A program made the translations under genes and the position numbers. Under the pieces are notes generated by a model. That model was not told the DNA's origin, did no database searches, and saw nothing but the letters and a program-made list of their open reading frames with translations. Source: Ignavibacteria bacterium UBA2373 (GTDB lineage Bacteria > Bacteroidota > Ignavibacteria > Kapaibacteriales > UBA961). Taken from it: a stretch of 8,408 nucleotides of DNA. The stretch is taken from contig DDTD01000025.1 of the NCBI GenBank assembly GCA_002344005.1, positions 1 to 8,408 on the forward strand. Direction: 5' to 3'. Within the stretch, counting starts at the first letter, position 1. The number at the start of each line of letters is the position of its first letter. This document shows, piece by piece, positions 1-6,577 of the stretch.

Positions 1-441
1 CAAAGCTTGTGGATTAGTTTGAGGTGAGCCACCACCACCTTCCGGCGGTACTAATTGATCTGTATGACCATTATTATTATCCGTTCCTGGTGTATCTCCA
101 TGCGGGTCGCTGAACAAAATGGGATTACCTGCCATAGCCGAGTAGGGGCTTTCCCATGGCTGAAACACAGGGTCGGGAGTGAGCCATTGCCCCAAGCGCG
201 GGTCATAAAGACGGAATTCGGTATTCAATAGATTTGCTTCGCCGGGTTTGGCTTTCGCGCCTGTGGAAGCAATTTCCGAGCTTACTGCATCGCCGCGGTC
301 TTCTTCTTCCATGCCATTATAGCCATAGCGATAATCCGCCCCCGCGCTTGCCACTCTGCCCGCTTGAGTTTTTTTTATGTCAAAGAACAAGGCAATTGCT
401 CTAATAGCACTGCCATTCAAATCATAAAAACAAGAACATCT
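1..441 (-). CDS. RHS-repeat-associated core, 3' part of a polymorphic toxin gene (partial, probably 5'-truncated)
   Basis: Translating the minus strand gives an open frame of 147 codons from 441 to the window edge. It contains the RHS core signatures ADYRYGYNGMEEE and then TEFRLYDPRLGQWLTPDP, followed by SPYSAMAGNPILFSDPHGD. The last block is the usual end of the conserved core, after which RHS proteins switch to a variable C-terminal toxin tip. Here it leads into a Gly/Pro/Asn-rich linker (GTDNNNGHTDQ, then VPPEGGGGSPQ) and leaves the window, so any toxin domain lies beyond position 1. In this family the core forms a shell that encloses the tip. Upstream, stops close the frame at 442-444, and no RHS-like sequence precedes about residue 24 (the KKTQAGRV stretch). 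Possible starts are weak: ATG at 312, GTG at 354, TTG at 390 or 420. A full RHS protein is normally over 1000 residues, so this is probably a truncated remnant or an orphan end. The family call is firm; whether it is expressed is doubtful. Confidence 0.82.
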
Positions 442-603
442 TTAACACTACTATACAATATCATGTATTTTTGATATGTATATTTTATGAGAATAAATTA
501 TGACAGCGAGTATCTCATCAAAGTATTACATAATCAACTTTCTCTTTCAAAGGTAACAAAAATATTTGAATACACAATATATTTGACTTTCAATTACACA
601 TTG

Positions 604-631
604 TTCTATAAATGTGTAATCCCTTTGGGAT
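604..631 (+). repeat. 28-nt repeat unit, copy 1
   Basis: This unit begins TTCTATAAA, continues with TGT, and ends in the hairpin ATCCC-TTT-GGGAT. It matches 812-839 at 22 of 28 positions with no gaps, counted by hand. Three of the six differences are the whole hairpin loop, while both stem arms are identical. Confidence 0.7.
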
Positions 632-680
632 TCCGTGACGCAATGAATTTCATCCCCTCCGCCGGAGGGGTGTCCGCAGG

Positions 681-737
681 ACGGGGTGGTTTCTCATTCC
701 TCGGTGGCAGACGCAGTCTGACGGGGTGGATTATGTA
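681..737 (+). repeat. GGGGTGG-motif repeat pair with a palindrome
   Basis: ACGGGGTGG occurs at 681-689 and again at 721-729. Each copy follows directly on, or within one base of, a short palindrome (672-682 and 708-720). The second copy, from 716, is nearly identical to the sequence at 8385-8401 at the right end of the window: 16 of 17 bases match. This makes it a dispersed repeat rather than a local coincidence. Confidence 0.6.
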
Positions 738-811
738 CCCCAAACCGCGCCCCACTTTTTTCGCCTTCCCGTCGGGGAATTGGGATGGGGCAAAAAAAAC
801 AAATATCATAA

Positions 812-839
812 TTCTATAAACCTGTCATCCCGACGGGAT
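812..839 (+). repeat. 28-nt repeat unit, copy 2
   Basis: This copy begins TTCTATAAA, contains TGTC, and ends in the hairpin ATCCC-GAC-GGGAT. A weaker third version ends at 899. It keeps TGTCATCC and the GGGAT arm but has diverged on its left side. The spacing between hairpin centres here (about 27 and 33 bases) suggests a degenerate tandem array. Confidence 0.65.
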
Positions 840-1004
840 ATAATTTCATTTAAGCTCCGCAGGAGCGGCATAATAATAGAATATGTCATCCTTTGGGATT
901 ACATGCGCAGAAATGTGGAAGGACTACAATTGATTGGCATCTAAGTGGCGTTATGGTATTATTGCTTGTCGCAGATAGGTTGAAATATATTTACAGATAG
1001 TATT

Positions 1005-1979
1005 CTATCGTGTTTTTATCGAAAACACCGTTTTTGAATATGGAGCAAAATGAATTTCAATGGGCATTGATTCTTCTAAGTTCGTATGATGTGGATAAGG
1101 GATGGTAAATACGTTGCCATCCGTGATAGTGATTGTCGCATTTTCATATTCTGTTTTTCCATTGCGATGTACGGGTTTATTCCTTTGTATTGTCCGTAGA
1201 TCCGAAAAACAAACTATTTTTTTATTTTGATAGAGGTCGGCAATATAATAGAAAAAAGATTTGAAGAACAAAAGACAGCAACATCCGGCAATTATAAGGA
1301 CAATAGTATTAGTATGACCATTTATGCCAAGCCAAGGCAATGACGGTAGTGCAAAATACAGGGCAAGTGTCAAAAATGTTTTTAGAACAAAAAACACAAT
1401 AATAGTAATTGCAATATGGCGCAATAAATGTAACCATATCTTTATTTTTTCTTTGCTGTTTAATTGGTCTTCATAATCAATGGTAAGAGCGGTCGAATGT
1501 CTATGTGTTTCGGGAGTAATAGGAGTTTCTGATGTTGTATGAAAAGATGGAGTCGTAATAGCGGTTATGGTTATATTTCCTTGTGCTTCTTCTATTTGTA
1601 CTGTGTCGCCGATGGTAAATCGTTTAAAATAATAGTGTGGTACGGAGATTTTCTTTTCTCCGAAATACCAATAATATTCATCATTGCCATACGCCGGTTT
1701 GTGAGTATCCGTATCGGTAATTGTTCCTTTGCGTATGGTTTTTGTACGGGAAAATGAGGAATAGAAAGTTGCAACAAGAATAATAATGGCGACAAAACCT
1801 ATAAATCCCATCACAAGTAATGGAAAAAGTGTATTGCCGCCATGAGAAAGAAATTCTGTGAGTATAAAATAATACAGAGAAAAGAATATTCCGAAAAATA
1901 GGATAATAAAAAAACGCTGCCGTCTTTGACTCGCAATTTCCTCTTCGGATAATTCTTCTTGTATCTCCGAGTATTTCAT
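1005..1979 (-). CDS. Unrecognised four-TM membrane protein with two TM-pair + beta-domain modules
   Basis: I do not recognise this 324-residue protein. It has an acidic N-terminus and hydrophobic segments near residues 23-43, 51-73, 187-211 and 223-249. Each TM pair is followed by a beta-rich soluble stretch of about 65 residues (79-142 and 253-323). The two stretches look like distant copies. Each has a lysine-proline pair (KP, residues 94-95 and 268-269), then an aromatic/asparagine segment, then a strand ending I-x-V/I-P (ISVPHYY and FTIPYPH), and about ten residues on a hydrophobic strand with a charged end (DTVQIE and MPIEIH). A low-complexity Thr/Ser/His linker (about 143-163) joins them. 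The ATG directly follows the TAA of the upstream permease gene with no gap, so it is probably translated by coupling, and I see no good ribosome-binding site. Its position as last gene of the exporter operon suggests an accessory or envelope role, but this is context only. It could equally be an unrelated passenger. Confidence 0.8.
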   Translation of the reverse strand: MKYSEIQEELSEEEIASQRRQRFFIILFFGIFFSLYYFILTEFLSHGGNTLFPLLVMGFIGFVAIIILVATFYSSFSRTKTIRKGTITDTDTHKPAYGNDEYYWYFGEKKISVPHYYFKRFTIGDTVQIEEAQGNITITAITTPSFHTTSETPITPETHRHSTALTIDYEDQLNSKEKIKIWLHLLRHIAITIIVFFVLKTFLTLALYFALPSLPWLGINGHTNTIVLIIAGCCCLLFFKSFFYYIADLYQNKKIVCFSDLRTIQRNKPVHRNGKTEYENATITITDGNVFTIPYPHHTNLEESMPIEIHFAPYSKTVFSIKTR

Positions 1980-3146
1980 TTACAAAGAACGTAATGCTGC
2001 TAAAATATTTAATCGAGAAGCACGCAAAGCAGGTAAAAAACCTCCGGCTATACCCATAAATATTGAAAATACCAATGACCCGATAATCACATTGGATGTC
2101 AATGCAAAGCTGAATGACAATTCCGAAAATGATGCAAAATTCAATGTTGATATAGAAAAGAACTGTAAAAAGGATGCTAAGAGTAAACCGACAAGTCCGC
2201 CCACAATAGAAGTAATGAGTGCTTCAATAAGAAATGCCATCATCACGGAAAGTCTTTGGAATCCTAAAGCGCGTAAAGTTCCTATTTCTTTTGTACGATT
2301 GGAAACAGAAGCATACATCGTAATCATTGCGCCAATCATTGCACCTACGCTAAAAATAACCGTGACAGTGATACCTAATATTTGAATAAATAAACGCATC
2401 GCTTCTGATTGTTTTTCATAGTAGCGGCGCTCATTTTCGGGCTCAAATTGATTCAATCGTTTATCGCCTGCAAATGTGGCTTTCATTTGTTCAACAGACA
2501 TATTATCTGCTCGAGCAAATGTGACGGTCGAATAATCCGTTCTGTTAAATGCTTGCAATAATTGCGTCGCATCACACCATAATTCCGATTCAAAACCTGA
2601 TTTTTCCGCATCCATTTCACCGACAATTGTCCATAAATCTCCGGCGAATTTGATTTTGTCGCCAATAGAGGAATTTTTGAAACGAGAGGGGAGTGCTTTG
2701 CCTATAATTAATTCTCGTGAACCAAAATTGAACATTCGTCCTTTGATAATAGTGATTTTATTTCTGATTTTGAGCGCAGGTTCTGACACACCCCGAACGG
2801 CAATATTGCTCAGACCGCCATCAATTTTTTCAGAATTGATAATGGCAACAACATCATTGGTAATCATTGCTTTGCCATCTATGTCTTTTTTGACAAATGA
2901 CATTGTGGAAATTAACTCGGCTACAGCACGGTCAATAATGCTCGTAATTTCCCCTGTGGAAGATTTGCGGGTAATGACCACATTGTTTTCTGAACCCGTG
3001 CCCGCAAGCGTTTTTTTAACGCCGTCTGCCATCATCAGAACTGCTGCAAAAACAAAAACCACAAGTGCAATGCCGAAAACGGTGATGCCTGTTGTTAATT
3101 TTCGTGCAATAAAATTCTTCCAAATATAATACATTGGTATTTTCAT
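1980..3146 (-). CDS. ABC transporter permease, FtsX/MacB type (second permease)
   Basis: This 388-residue protein has the standard MacB/LolC plan. TM1 is at about 17-40, a large periplasmic domain (MacB_PCD-like) spans about 41-250, and three C-terminal TMs lie near 252-279, 300-327 and 352-373. The cytoplasmic coupling helix after TM2, NRTKEIGTLRALGF (283-296), is a hallmark of the FtsX family and contacts the ATPase. The periplasmic part contains the typical G-x-x-F/G-S-R-E-L-I-I-G-K segment (136-150). In this family ATP binding drives a mechanical stroke of the periplasmic domain, so substrate need not cross through the TM region. The start is well supported: AAGGAGG overlaps the preceding stop and lies 7 bases before the ATG. 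It pairs most naturally with the next permease upstream as a heterodimer. Its substrate cannot be read from the sequence. Confidence 0.93.
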   Translation of the reverse strand: MKIPMYYIWKNFIARKLTTGITVFGIALVVFVFAAVLMMADGVKKTLAGTGSENNVVITRKSSTGEITSIIDRAVAELISTMSFVKKDIDGKAMITNDVVAIINSEKIDGGLSNIAVRGVSEPALKIRNKITIIKGRMFNFGSRELIIGKALPSRFKNSSIGDKIKFAGDLWTIVGEMDAEKSGFESELWCDATQLLQAFNRTDYSTVTFARADNMSVEQMKATFAGDKRLNQFEPENERRYYEKQSEAMRLFIQILGITVTVIFSVGAMIGAMITMYASVSNRTKEIGTLRALGFQRLSVMMAFLIEALITSIVGGLVGLLLASFLQFFSISTLNFASFSELSFSFALTSNVIIGSLVFSIFMGIAGGFLPALRASRLNILAALRSL

Positions 3147-3153
3147 TGTTTTT

Positions 3154-3160
3154 CCTCCTT
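3154..3160 (-). promoter_or_regulatory. Shine-Dalgarno site for the second permease gene
   Basis: The minus strand reads AAGGAGG, 7 bases before the ATG at 3146. It overlaps the TAA stop of the upstream permease gene (3161-3159), so termination and re-initiation are closely linked. It fixes the start codon. Confidence 0.8.
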
Positions 3161-4319
3161 AGCCATTAAATCGTAAACCATCAACAATTTTAGTATTAAA
3201 CACTCGATAAATAGGCACAATAGAGGCAGCAATGCCTACTACTAATGCAGAACCAGCCGACAACAAATATGTGCCGGGTTCGACATAGAATACCGGGAAC
3301 CAACCTTTTGGCAATGCAGATTCAAAAGCTTGTACCAAAGGTGTAAGAAAAAGAATGCCGAGCCCTGCTCCCATCACGGAAATAAATAATGACTCGCCGG
3401 AAATAAATATCAAAAGATGTTTTGTGGTAAATCCTAATGTTTTGAGTACTGCATATTCTCTGGTGCGTTCCCTTGCTGTCATAATCATGGTATTGCAAAG
3501 CACCAAAAGAATAATCCCAATAATCAAGTATGACATAATATTTATGGCAGAGAGTATGGCACCTGATGAAGCAACAAATCCTTGCTGAAATGCTCCTTCA
3601 GATTCAGATTTAGTTTCTGCGCGAGAATTAGCAAATAATTGATCAATAGATTTTGATATTGTTGCCGACCGATTAGGGTCTTTGATACGTATGACAAACC
3701 ATCCGATTTCATCGCCACGTGTAGGGAATTCTGCTTTTATCTTTTCATTGATATAATTCCAATGAAAAAACATTTGCGAAGCATCATCATTTTTGGTGCG
3801 GGGCGTATAAATTCCTCTGACGGTAAATTGCCATTTTCCGGGATAAATATCACCGTCAATATTCATTATATCGCCAATTTTCAGATTGTATCGTTTGGCA
3901 AGTTCTGTCCCGATAACGCAAGAATTTCTTTCTTTGACAAAATTCTCATAATCTGTTTTGGAAAGCTGATATTCGGGATATACTTTGAAGAGTGTTTCGG
4001 GATCACAGGCAAGGCGAGCAAAGAATTGATCTTTATCTTTATAGACTCCACCAAACCAATTCAGAAATGTTACATTGTCAATGCCGTCGAGTTGCGCAAT
4101 TCTATCGCGATATGCAAACGGCAAAGGAAAAATAAAAGACACAGCTTGCCGCGTTACCAATCTATTGGGTGAGGAAGCACTTACGCCAGCATTCCATGCT
4201 GTAACAACAGTTTTTAATAAACCGAAAGCTACAACAGCAATGGCTATACCGGCAATAGTTAAGAAAACGCGCAAAATATGACGAAATGAATTTTTCGCCA
4301 CTAATTGAACCATATTCAT
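3159..4319 (-). CDS. ABC transporter permease, FtsX/MacB type (first permease)
   Basis: This 386-residue inner-membrane protein has TM1 at about 18-39, a periplasmic domain at about 40-250, and TMs near 256-280, 303-328 and 349-371. The FtsX-family coupling segment is ARERTREYAVLKTLGF (282-297), and the periplasmic part has the ELAKRYNLKIGD block (139-150) seen in MacB_PCD domains. It is clearly a paralogue of the next permease but not a close copy, which argues for a LolC/LolE-like heterodimer. The gene starts one base after the ATPase stop. An AAGGAG inside the last ATPase codons, 6 bases before the first ATG, supports M1 over the second ATG two codons later (4313). Confidence 0.93.
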   Translation of the reverse strand: MNMVQLVAKNSFRHILRVFLTIAGIAIAVVAFGLLKTVVTAWNAGVSASSPNRLVTRQAVSFIFPLPFAYRDRIAQLDGIDNVTFLNWFGGVYKDKDQFFARLACDPETLFKVYPEYQLSKTDYENFVKERNSCVIGTELAKRYNLKIGDIMNIDGDIYPGKWQFTVRGIYTPRTKNDDASQMFFHWNYINEKIKAEFPTRGDEIGWFVIRIKDPNRSATISKSIDQLFANSRAETKSESEGAFQQGFVASSGAILSAINIMSYLIIGIILLVLCNTMIMTARERTREYAVLKTLGFTTKHLLIFISGESLFISVMGAGLGILFLTPLVQAFESALPKGWFPVFYVEPGTYLLSAGSALVVGIAASIVPIYRVFNTKIVDGLRFNG

Positions 4320-4320
4320 A

Positions 4321-5004
4321 TTACACTCCTTGCTCTATTAAATCACCTTTTTCCAAGTGATGTGTTGTATTTGCTCTTTTTGCAGCATGCGGATCATGCG
4401 TAACCATAACTATTGTTTTGCCGAATTCTTTGTTTAAGCGTTCCAATAATGTCAATACATCTTCTGCTGACACTCTGTCCAGATCGCCTGTCGGCTCATC
4501 GGCAACAAATATATCGGGGTCGGTAGCGATTGCACGTGCTATGGCAACTCTTTGTTCTTGACCGCCGGAAAGTTGTTTCGGATAATGGTGCATACGGTCG
4601 CCTAAACCTACCACCGACAATGCCAGCTCAATTTGACGTTTGCGTTCTGCTTTGGTTAATGGTGTGAGCATTAAAGGTAATTCCACATTTTCATAAGCAG
4701 TTAATACGGGAATTAAATTGTAAAATTGAAAGATAAATCCGATAGTGTTCGATCGCCATTTTGCTAATTGTGTTTCCGATAATGATGCAATATTGGTATC
4801 AGCGACAATAACATTGCCATTGGTCGGGCGGTCAATGCCTGCGATGATATTTAATAATGTTGTTTTACCGGAGCCGGATGGTCCCATAAGTGCAATAAAA
4901 TCGCCACGTTCAATCTCGAGCGAAATATTGTTAAGAACTGTAATTTCTTGTTTGTCCCTTTTGTATGTTTTGGACAAATTCTTTACTGAAATAATTGACG
5001 ACAT
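4321..5004 (-). CDS. ABC transporter ATP-binding protein, LolD/MacB type
   Basis: This is the 227-residue cytoplasmic ATPase of the exporter, close to the usual LolD length. All catalytic motifs are intact: Walker A GPSGSGKT (41-48), Q-loop Gln93, signature LSGGQ (145-149), Walker B IFVADE (165-170) with catalytic Glu170, D-loop GDLD (173-176) and switch His203 in THDP. The stretch GFIFQFYNLIPVLTAYENVELP (89-110) is characteristic of the MacB/LolD/FtsE subfamily that partners FtsX-type permeases. There is no fused permease domain, so this is the split arrangement rather than a one-piece MacB. The start is supported by a GGAGG box just upstream. The gene lies 22 bases after the adaptor gene and one base before the first permease. 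Confidence 0.95.
   Translation of the reverse strand: MSSIISVKNLSKTYKRDKQEITVLNNISLEIERGDFIALMGPSGSGKTTLLNIIAGIDRPTNGNVIVADTNIASLSETQLAKWRSNTIGFIFQFYNLIPVLTAYENVELPLMLTPLTKAERKRQIELALSVVGLGDRMHHYPKQLSGGQEQRVAIARAIATDPDIFVADEPTGDLDRVSAEDVLTLLERLNKEFGKTIVMVTHDPHAAKRANTTHHLEKGDLIEQGV
4326..4331 (-). promoter_or_regulatory. Shine-Dalgarno site for the first permease gene
   Basis: The minus strand reads AAGGAG within the last codons of the ATPase gene, 6 bases before the ATG at 4319. It supports that ATG over the in-frame one at 4313. Confidence 0.75.
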
Positions 5005-5008
5005 TAAA

Positions 5009-5013
5009 CCTCC
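5009..5013 (-). promoter_or_regulatory. Shine-Dalgarno site for the ATPase gene
   Basis: The minus strand reads GGAGG four bases before the ATG at 5004, in the 22-base gap after the adaptor gene. The spacing is slightly short, but the match is strong. Confidence 0.7.
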
Positions 5014-5026
5014 GAGAAAATAGTAT

Positions 5027-6244
5027 TTATTTTTTTATTTGTACTTTACTGCCTTGTTGTATGTTGTCGGAAGGTGCAAGAATTATCACATCACCATTCA
5101 TTAAGCCATTGGTAATTTCCACATATTCACCCAATATTGTACCTGTACTAACTGCGGTTTCTTGTGCCGCATTATCTTTAACCACAAAAACAGTTTTTTT
5201 GCCATTTTTTGTTTGTATGGCTGTTTGTGGTATTAATAATTTTGGCTTACTTTCTATTTCATTTACTACGGTATTTATTTTTAAGAAATTTACTTTTGCA
5301 CCCATTTCCGGCAGTACACGCTCATCAATGTCATCGAAACGTATTTTTACTTGTACCGTACCTTTGGCGCGATCAGCCGTAGGAATTATTTTGTTGACAA
5401 TACCTTTGTATTTTTTATCGGAAATTGCACTGACAGAAATCTCGACGGGCTGATTTTCTTGAATTTTTTGTATAGCCGATTCGGAAACATCTGCCTCAAC
5501 TTGCAAAGAAGTCATATCCGCCAATGTGACCACTGCTCCGCGGGAACCTGCCGCCCCCCCAAGTGCTGTGATGACTTCTCCGACATTAGCATTTTTATTG
5601 AGTATTGTGCCGTCGAAAGGTGCGCGAATAATGGTGTTTTCTACTTGGACTAAGGATGCCCGAATTGCAGATTCTTGTGTGGCAATACTTGCTTTTGCGG
5701 ATTGTATTTGTGCTTTTGCTTTTTTTACTCTATTGATGGCTGCATCAAGGTCTGCTTGTGTGCCGACATTTTCTTTGCGCAATTCTTGTTGTCTTTTCAA
5801 TGAAATCTCCGCATCTTCCAATTCGGCAGTAGCATTTTCAAGTGCTGCTTTTTGCACTTCGAGTTGTGCTTTTTGTTGGTCTAAAGCCGCTTGAACATCC
5901 GCGCTTTCTATTCGCCCGATGATATCGCCTTGCTTTACTTTATCTCCCTCGATGACATACAATGCATCAAGCCGTCCGGTTGCTTTCGATGAAATTGCCG
6001 CTTTTCTTTGTGCCACCACATAGCCCTGTCCGGTCAATATAGTTTCCGATGAGCTTGATTGTGAGGTAAATACTTGCATGGTCTCAACTTCCACACTTGT
6101 CGAATTCATAAGGAAGTAGCCGCCACCAATGACACAGCATAGTATAATGGCAATGATAATCCATTTTGTATTGCTTGATTGAGTCTGAGGTGTACGATTA
6201 ATCTTGAGAGTAGATAGATCTGTTGTATGAATTTCGCCTGCCAT
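5027..6244 (-). CDS. Periplasmic adaptor (membrane fusion protein), MacA/HlyD-RND type
   Basis: This 405-residue adaptor should link the inner-membrane transporter to an outer-membrane channel. A cytoplasmic N-terminus of about 27 residues is followed by one TM anchor (about 28-45) with no lipobox in a signal-peptide context. Next come the first lipoyl half-motif (about 83-113, with the GRLDALYVIEGDKVKQGD pattern), a long Ala/Gln/Glu/Lys-rich coiled-coil hairpin (about 114-202), the second lipoyl half (IIRAPFDGTI, 205-214, then GEV), a beta-barrel (about 246-325) and a membrane-proximal domain (about 336-403). The order matches MacA-like proteins. It is the first gene of the minus-strand operon, and the ATPase follows after 22 bases. 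The ATG at 6244 gives the expected short cytoplasmic tail, although no good Shine-Dalgarno site precedes it. No TolC-like gene is in the window, so the outer channel must be encoded elsewhere. Confidence 0.93.
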   Translation of the reverse strand: MAGEIHTTDLSTLKINRTPQTQSSNTKWIIIAIILCCVIGGGYFLMNSTSVEVETMQVFTSQSSSSETILTGQGYVVAQRKAAISSKATGRLDALYVIEGDKVKQGDIIGRIESADVQAALDQQKAQLEVQKAALENATAELEDAEISLKRQQELRKENVGTQADLDAAINRVKKAKAQIQSAKASIATQESAIRASLVQVENTIIRAPFDGTILNKNANVGEVITALGGAAGSRGAVVTLADMTSLQVEADVSESAIQKIQENQPVEISVSAISDKKYKGIVNKIIPTADRAKGTVQVKIRFDDIDERVLPEMGAKVNFLKINTVVNEIESKPKLLIPQTAIQTKNGKKTVFVVKDNAAQETAVSTGTILGEYVEITNGLMNGDVIILAPSDNIQQGSKVQIKK

Positions 6245-6568
6245 GATTGCTTATTGTAAAAGTGAAGCGCAAAAATACTGAACTTTTTTTGCACAAAAGA
6301 TATGAAATTTTACATTTTGTTAAAAATTTGACGATTCGATTCTTTTCTGCCATGCTTAGCCGGCATTGTGCCATCTTTTGACCGAGAATAACCATGAGCA
6401 AAGAAAATCGGCTCACTCTATTGTGTTTTTTTAATGAAGGAATGTCACTTGTCTTAGTTGTCACCAAGCCACATTGCACCGGTTCAAGTTTATACTTTGT
6501 AAAAAAAAAGCATATTCTCTGCTTATGATTTTCTATATTTACATCGTCAGTTATCACAACATTCAAGA
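6245..6568. other. Divergent intergenic region (promoters expected)
   Basis: This AT-rich stretch of 324 bases separates the minus-strand exporter operon from the plus-strand rsmA gene, so both promoters should lie here. The only candidate I can point to is a minus-strand TATTTTTG, listed separately. No tRNA, strong hairpin, riboswitch-like structure or convincing small gene is visible. An open frame on the minus strand from 6566 runs through the whole gap and into the adaptor gene out of frame. Its translation has no recognisable motif, and I do not accept it as a gene. Confidence 0.6.
6270..6297 (-). promoter_or_regulatory. Possible Bacteroidota-type promoter for the exporter operon
   Basis: Reading the minus strand, TTTG (6297-6294) is followed after 16 bases by TATTTTTG (6277-6270). 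The second box fits the Bacteroidota -7 consensus TAnnTTTG exactly. It would start transcription roughly 20 bases before the adaptor ATG. The spacing is shorter than the usual 19 or more bases, and the sequence is AT-rich enough for chance matches, so this is only a candidate. Confidence 0.3.
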
Positions 6569-6577
6569 TTGGGAAAT

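Larger units (their letters stand above)
604..899. repeat. Cluster of short palindromes (intergenic repeat element)
   Basis: At least eight short hairpins lie within about 300 bases. They are 619-631 (stem ATCCC, loop TTT), 654-670 (stem CCCCTCCG, one-base loop), 672-682 (stem GTCC, loop GCA), 708-720 (stem CAGAC, loop GCA), 766-779 (stem TTCCC, four-base loop), 827-839 (stem ATCCC, loop GAC), 854-866 (stem GCTCC, loop GCA) and 888-899 (stem ATCC, four-base loop). Most share a 4- or 5-bp stem with a three-base loop, while the stem sequences differ. From memory, similar motifs are scattered between genes in many FCB-group genomes, but I cannot verify a named family. A role as an RNA structure, mobile repeat or terminator is inference. 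Confidence 0.75.
442..1004. other. Gene-free intergenic region with AT-rich flanks and a palindrome-rich core
   Basis: No convincing gene is seen here on either strand. The left part (442-603) is very AT-rich and has stops in all useful frames. The middle (604-899) is a cluster of short GC-rich hairpins, described separately. The right part (900-1004) is plain AT-rich sequence between the cluster and the end of the minus-strand transporter operon. No classical terminator (GC stem followed by a T run) was found for that operon, so the hairpin cluster may form its 3' untranslated region. Open frames over the repeats (for example 487-819 plus and 606-809 minus) look like by-products of the GC-rich palindromes. 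Confidence 0.7.

Noticed and set aside
723..762. Intrinsic terminator from GGGGT/ACCCC (723-741) with the T run at 757-762
   Set aside because: The T run is about 15 bases from the weak stem, so the geometry does not fit a rho-independent terminator on either strand.
487..819. A 110-codon plus-strand open frame across the palindrome cluster, and a 67-codon minus-strand frame at 606-809
   Set aside because: Both follow the GC-rich palindromes. Their translations (for example the Pro/Arg-rich KPPRPADTPPAEG) look like translated repeats and show no domain or start signal.
604..899. CRISPR array
   Set aside because: The repeats are degenerate, the spacing is irregular (about 15 to 61 bases between hairpin centres), there are no uniform spacers, and no cas genes are nearby.
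726..944. A 72-codon plus-strand open frame over the 28-nt repeats
   Set aside because: It consists mostly of repeat units and AT-rich spacer, with no ribosome-binding site and no recognisable motif.
2650..3129. A 159-codon plus-strand frame opposite the second permease gene
   Set aside because: It lies entirely antisense to a well-supported gene with clear FtsX-family motifs, and its hydrophobic composition mirrors the membrane protein on the other strand.
6198..6566. A 122-codon minus-strand frame spanning the divergent intergenic region
   Set aside because: It runs out of frame into the adaptor gene, would cover both expected promoters, and its translation has no recognisable motif or plausible fold signature.
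6490..6577. Promoter for rsmA (TACTTTG near 6493-6499 and TTATGATTT further on)
   Set aside because: Neither fits TAnnTTTG nor a sigma-70 pair with acceptable spacing, so no specific site can be supported.
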